Source of the DNA: Polytrichum commune
Lineage: Eukaryota; Streptophyta; Polytrichopsida; Polytrichales; Polytrichaceae
Assembly: GCA_950295325.1 (NCBI GenBank)
Contig: OX485807.1
Location: 3,722,501-3,786,500 of the forward strand
Direction: 5' to 3'
Length of the DNA: 64,000 nucleotides
Below the pieces are notes generated by a model. It was not told the origin of the DNA. It did no database searches and worked only from the letters and a program-made list of their open reading frames with translations. A program made the position numbers and the translations under genes. Shown here piece after piece: positions 59,745 through 64,000 of this stretch. The number at the start of each line of letters is the position of its first letter. Positions within the stretch are counted from its first letter, which is position 1.

Positions 59745-59860
59745 ATGAAATGGAGGGCATGTGCATGATATGATGGTATGTGCATGAAATGAAATGCATG
59801 TGTATGAAATGGAAGGCATGTACATTGAATGAAAAGCATAAGTGTGAAATGATGGTATAG
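59745..59860. repeat. ~20-bp minisatellite upstream of ORF1
   Basis: Repeats of (G)TGCATGAAATGAAATGCATG-like units. On the minus strand they give a spurious His/Phe/Met-rich extension of ORF1, which is why I did not use an upstream start. Confidence 0.7.
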
Positions 59861-60054
59861 GTTAGAGGACTTACCTGGAGTGCTGGATTCGTGTTCGAGT
59901 GTCGTTGTTGCAAGCTTGACTGTATGTGATTCGGTGTGGATTGGCCTCTGCATGTGTTGAAGGAGGGGTGGAGTGCTTGGAGGAGCTTTGGCCTATGTTG
60001 CTTTCGGTGGTGAGGCTGACTTAGGTAGAGTCAGTGTGTTTTTACAGTGAGTTG

Positions 60055-60142
60055 CTCATTCATTCATACCGAAGCCATTGCCCAACTACAATGTAAGCCC
60101 CCCATCACTCTCAGTTTTAGGACTATGGTTTGAATGAATGAG
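60055..60142. repeat. 16-bp inverted repeat
   Basis: CTCATTCATTCATACC at 60055-60070 and GGTTTGAATGAATGAG at 60127-60142 pair with one mismatch around a 56-nt loop. It lies upstream of ORF1 and could be part of the LINE 5' region. Confidence 0.6.
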
Positions 60143-60357
60143 CTTCTCTTACTGTTTAAACGGACCTTAGTCTACCTTGCTAGCCTTACTTTCCTGGGTG
60201 TTGGTTAACTCCGGACCAGAATCACCCTCATCGCAATTAAACTGCCCAAGCTTGGGTCACCGAAAATATTTATAGGTGTAATGTTCGTTGGGTCGGCGTT
60301 AGAACCTGGATCTCGGTCCCTCTCGAGCCACTAACCATTACCTTCGATCTGCTACCT

Positions 60358-60590
60358 CCGGTCTCTGATCTGCAAACTTCCGATCTCCGAACTGCGGGCC
60401 TTCGGACTTCAATCAGCGAACCTCCGGTCTTCAATCAGCGAACCTCCGATCTCCGATCTGCAACCCTCCGGTCTTCAATCAACGAACCTCCGATCTCCGA
60501 TCTGCAGGCCTCCGGTCTTCAATCAGCGAACCTCCGATCTTCAATCAGCAAACCTCCGATCTCCAATCTGCTAACCTCAGCCTCCTGTCT
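60358..60590. repeat. ~21-bp minisatellite (AACCTCCGATCTCCGATCTGC type)
   Basis: About ten units alternate between CCTCCGATCTCCGATCTGC and CCTCCGGTCTTCAATCAGCG. It has no coding function and may be the repeated 5' leader of the LINE. Confidence 0.8.
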
Positions 60591-60599
60591 GTTGGTCCA

Positions 60600-62598
60600 G
60601 TTTCCGACAGCTTTCCTCGGCCAGCCTTACGAACACCCTTACGAAGAACTGTGACGATTAGTTAGCTTTGCGGACCGGGATCACCCTCAGCGCTCCGAAA
60701 CTTAGATCGTCACATTTCTCTGCCAAAGCCCCTCCTCTCCACCATGTGGGTCTCAGTGAGCTGCTCCGCTCATCTCCCCCGTGTGCCGTTCCATCACCTC
60801 TACATACTACTCCTCAGCCAGGAGGAACACAATGATACCTCCATTACAAGCCACTACATAAAACTTGTGCTTGAGGATCATATTACAGAACACAATAACA
60901 TTATTTGACCATGTAATACAATCTTGAAACAAAGACACCTACTTCCATGTGTTTACACATTACACCTAATAAATTCCTTTAACCATGAAGACTACATTTC
61001 ATTATTGGCTATTGGATTAAAATGAAGGATGAAGAAGACAAACACTTGCAACTATATCATTCTAATACATCAAACAAAACATAGCCATATCACACTTGCA
61101 TATCATATACATGCATGTAACAATTAAAATATCATTCATCATATGCAATACAAAAATGTAGATGTATTCCAAAAAACAAAAAACGCTCATGTACATCAAA
61201 GCATGACAACCTCATATTTGCAATTAAGGGCTACCCAAACTTGCACATTTTGTATTGTAATATGGCCATCACCATGAACATACTCATGTTGCCAACCTAA
61301 TTTTAGGTGTAGATGGATGGCGTAAAGGTCAATGACGTCAAGGCATGAGAGTGGACAAATGCAGAGGCAGTCAAGCGTTGGGTTGTTGAAAACCCATGAC
61401 TATCTCTAGCAACTCCATGTGGATGTCAATCCAATGTGCAACCTGCTTATAGACAAATCATACTAAACATAAATTCTCAGATCCTAAAATTCAACCCCTA
61501 TATTTATTCTACTAAAAAGTAATGACCCACATTTTATACCTAGATTATACCTTAAGTTTTTTAGGGCTCCATAATGGTTGTTGTATACAACCGGACAGGA
61601 TATGGCCATCCTCCCTTTAACATTGTTTGATGAATAAAAAAAACAGGAAAGCTTAACAATGTTGAAGTGGATGGGCATTTCACAGTGTAACCTGTACATG
61701 GGAGACTTAACTACACCAGGTACTTATCAGTTCCCAACTCTGATGATCATAAATTCAACACATAAAAATTCCGACCCAAGCTGGACTTAGATTCTGAGCT
61801 TTGAATAATAGATTATACGACAACGATGACAAAGAAGAAGACATTCATTGTCAAAATGATATTTAAATAGTTATAACTTAAACAGGGCCTCTTGGCACGT
61901 GTTGACAAATATACTATCAACATATGTCATTCATGGGTTCAGATCATTGGGTTCTGCTCTTACAAGCAACATATCATCACAATTCCTCCCAGTGAGGGCT
62001 ACAAATAAGATAATTCTCCACCTATCAATACACGGAACCAGCAAGCGGATTTGGTAATAAAAGATGCAACTCTAGTCGGTTTAATTGCTGGTTTATCAAA
62101 TGGTGTGAGCTACACATAACTTCTAGGGGCTTTTTAGTTGGTGTCCCTTATAAAACCAACAAATTTTTTTTGAGAATCTCCAGTCCCCAGAGTTCAACAA
62201 TGAAATCGTGTTGTCAATTGTGATGTTCTTTGTCCTCTCAACTTCAGTGACACAAATGGTGACCAGCTACTTTTGTCGCACGTCATCAAACACTCATACT
62301 GTGCTGTGATAAATCTTGCAATGTAGATAAAACTAAGAATACCACAAAAAACCCAGAAAACCATCATAATCCCAGCCCTGTACTCAGCTTGGAAAATAGG
62401 TCAAAGCCTGAAAGAATCCATAGGTATTGAGACCAACTTTATTTGATGAAGATAATGTGTTCTTTAGAGTGGCAATTGTTTGGAAGTCAATAAGTTCTCT
62501 GGACCTCCAAGATGTTGTGTATGGAGGTGAAAGTTGTCACCCTGTCGCAGAGAAAATTATTGATGTCCCAAAATATCACTGTACAAGCACGAACAATG
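60600..62598. other. Intergenic, no gene recognised
   Basis: No exon or RNA gene is supported. A short stretch near 61490-61560 resembles part of the hAT MITE at 28150-28220. The right side is the 3' flank of QPT. Confidence 0.4.
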
Positions 62599-63995
62599 TC
62601 ACGCGCGTTTAGTGCGCTTGCCTACTTCCACTGCCAACTCTGTGTCCACATTCAAGGAAATGTCCAGTGCCTTCACCGAATGCGTCAATGCGCCACTGTT
62701 CACATTCCAACATCAATCCTTTAACCCCTGAGTGTTCAAAAGGCCCAATCTGGGCCTCTCCATTGCAAAAACATGTGTATTTGAGATACATAATTCTATA
62801 TTTAGGTAATTGGGTCAAAAATGACCCTATCTAAAATTAACTCATTTTTCAAATGCACTTTTCAGATTGGTTTGAATACTTTAATGCTTTTGGAGATTTG
62901 GGTTCAAATACACAGCATGGGTGCTCTTGGACGCAAACTCGTACTTAATATATTTGATCATCAATGTCCGACATATATATAATCTCCTTGACATAAGATG
63001 ATGTACTAAACATGATTTTAAGACTTGGTGAGGACTCATAGAAAATGTGTTTATAGATTGTACATTTAAGGTTAAGATCACATGAAGCTCATCAAATGGT
63101 GGTCTAAATGGCCAGAGATTCACCTGGAAATGTAGGTTACATGAGTAGAACCAATTTTTGAAACTGTGTCCAGTGTGACATTGCCCGACGCCTGTAAAAC
63201 AACAAATAACATACTTATTTTCTGAGGTCTTCATCAGCGATGAAAAGAAATATGCATCTGCATGAAAAGGATCAATATTACTGCTTGAGATTTAGGGTTT
63301 AGGACAGTTACCTCAGTTTCAATTTTTCCACCAATAAGATCAACGGCTTCTTGAAGCATGGAAACATCCACATCCCCATTGCCTAATGGCACCACCATGT
63401 TGTCAAGCATGACACGTGTGACACGTCCGTGACCCTGTGCCACACAGTCCAAAACCTCTTGCACTTCTTCTAATGTCCTTGTCTCAATCTACACCAGAAT
63501 TTCCACCACCAATTATGTGTGGCAATTAGAACTTTTAAAGTTAGGAATCCAGAAAGTTACCTATATCATTAAATTCCCACACACATGCTCAAGATGACAT
63601 TTTCAAGAGTGACAAAGGTTAACAATAGAGAGCAGTTTGGAACGAGAGTTAGTAGAGACATTAAGAACAATCAAAACAGTCACCACACTGAAGTAATTTA
63701 ATAGAACATTAGTAATCAACAATGTCAGTTGCACCATAACAAAGATCAACATCATTTAGCAAGATGGAGAAAGCTACACTACTCTCAAGCTTAGATTCAG
63801 TGAAGGTTTTGTATTAACACATGGGCAAAGTGTGTGCAATACCTCAACACCTATGTCCAAATTTTTGGAAGTTAAATAGTTTTCCACAGCTTGGATTGCT
63901 TGTTTGATGCCTCCAGCAACAGCTATGTGATTATCTTTGACCATAACCATATCATATAAACCCATCCGGTGATTCTCTCCTCCTCCTATTAATAC
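62599..63995 (-). CDS. QPT: Quinolinate phosphoribosyltransferase, last four exons (partial)
   Basis: Exons 63995-63843, 63488-63312, 63191-63124 and 62695-62599 (TGA at 62599-62601) join in phase to 164 residues; the 5' part lies beyond the window. Sequence: [20 protein letters not shown] then [38 protein letters not shown], the [13 protein letters not shown] junction, [19 protein letters not shown], and the end [15 protein letters not shown]. The enzyme (EC 2.4.2.19) makes nicotinic acid mononucleotide from quinolinate and PRPP in the de novo NAD pathway, in plants usually in plastids. The KDNH and ASGN-containing substrate and PRPP-binding regions are intact, so the gene looks functional. 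All donors and acceptors are GT-AG. Confidence 0.95.
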
Positions 63996-64000
63996 CTGCA

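Larger units (their letters stand above)
47200..59953 (-). mobile_element. Near full-length LINE with APE, RT, RNase H and a PD-(D/E)XK-like domain
   Basis: Read on the minus strand: ORF1 (59503-56777, split by a solo LTR), a spacer of ~0.76-kb tandem repeats (56350-54230), then ORF2 parts in order: APE endonuclease, reverse transcriptase, RT C-terminus, a Cys-rich and conserved block, RNase H, zinc knuckle and a restriction-like endonuclease-like C-terminus ending at 47217. From 56.7 kb to the 3' end the sense strand is very poor in G. Frames are broken at several points and the RT catalytic YADD reads YAAD, so this copy is inactive. Membership of ORF1 rests on strand, position and order only; its composition is more balanced. 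The 5' boundary may lie beyond 60 kb. Confidence 0.8.

Noticed and set aside
59504-59953. Upstream extension of ORF1
   Set aside because: The extra residues come from a minisatellite; the ATG at 59503 starts the non-repetitive protein.

Overview
This is nuclear DNA from a land plant: multi-exon genes with GT-AG introns, a STIG1-like secreted protein, a plant-type quinolinate phosphoribosyltransferase, TIR/NB/kinase sequences and many class I and class II transposons. The lineage is an inference. A TIR domain, an NB-ARC-like block and this type of kinase lie together on one strand, and a LINE seems to carry two endonucleases. Both would fit a non-seed or early-diverging land plant better than a crop, but I cannot place the species.

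Layout. 0.8-4.6 kb (minus): exons for a TIR domain, a degenerate NB-ARC P-loop block and a complete protein kinase; the TIR, NB and following exons join in phase, so one fused receptor-kinase-like gene is possible. 4.9-5.1 kb: a Mutator-type MITE. 5.3-5.7 kb (plus): two exons of an unrecognised gene. 8.2-8.4 kb: a Stowaway MITE. 9.1-13.0 kb (minus): a decayed piggyBac transposase split by about 2 kb. 18.8-19.4 kb: a TIR element. 20.0-27.1 kb: a complete PIF/Harbinger element with TTA target duplications, a transposase with two TAG stops, an intact MYB/SANT-like protein and, between them, a captured host alpha/beta-hydrolase gene that still has introns. 27.8-28.3 kb: a hAT MITE. 31.0-31.5 kb (minus): a STIG1-like gene with a TATA box and three tandem ~225 bp repeats upstream. 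33.1-34.2 kb: another TIR element. 34.4-36.8 kb (plus): a 5'-truncated LINE. 38.4-42.3 kb (minus): a seven-exon F-box gene resembling Arabidopsis At5g52880. 45.6-46.7 kb (plus): a zinc-finger plus 2OG-Fe(II)-dioxygenase-like gene with one frame break. 47.2-59.5 kb (minus): a near full-length LINE with ORF1, APE endonuclease, RT, RNase H, a zinc knuckle and a PD-(D/E)XK-like C-terminus; ORF1 is split by a 976 bp solo LTR. 62.6-64.0 kb (minus): the last four exons of quinolinate phosphoribosyltransferase.

Host genes occupy a minority of the window. The TIR/NB/kinase gene suggests immune signalling, STIG1 a secreted apoplastic peptide, the F-box protein ubiquitin-dependent turnover and QPT NAD synthesis. 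I see no operon-like or pathway relation among them. The most unusual material is the dual-endonuclease LINE family (two copies plus a fragment), the Harbinger element carrying a spliceable host gene, and the TIR-NB-kinase arrangement.
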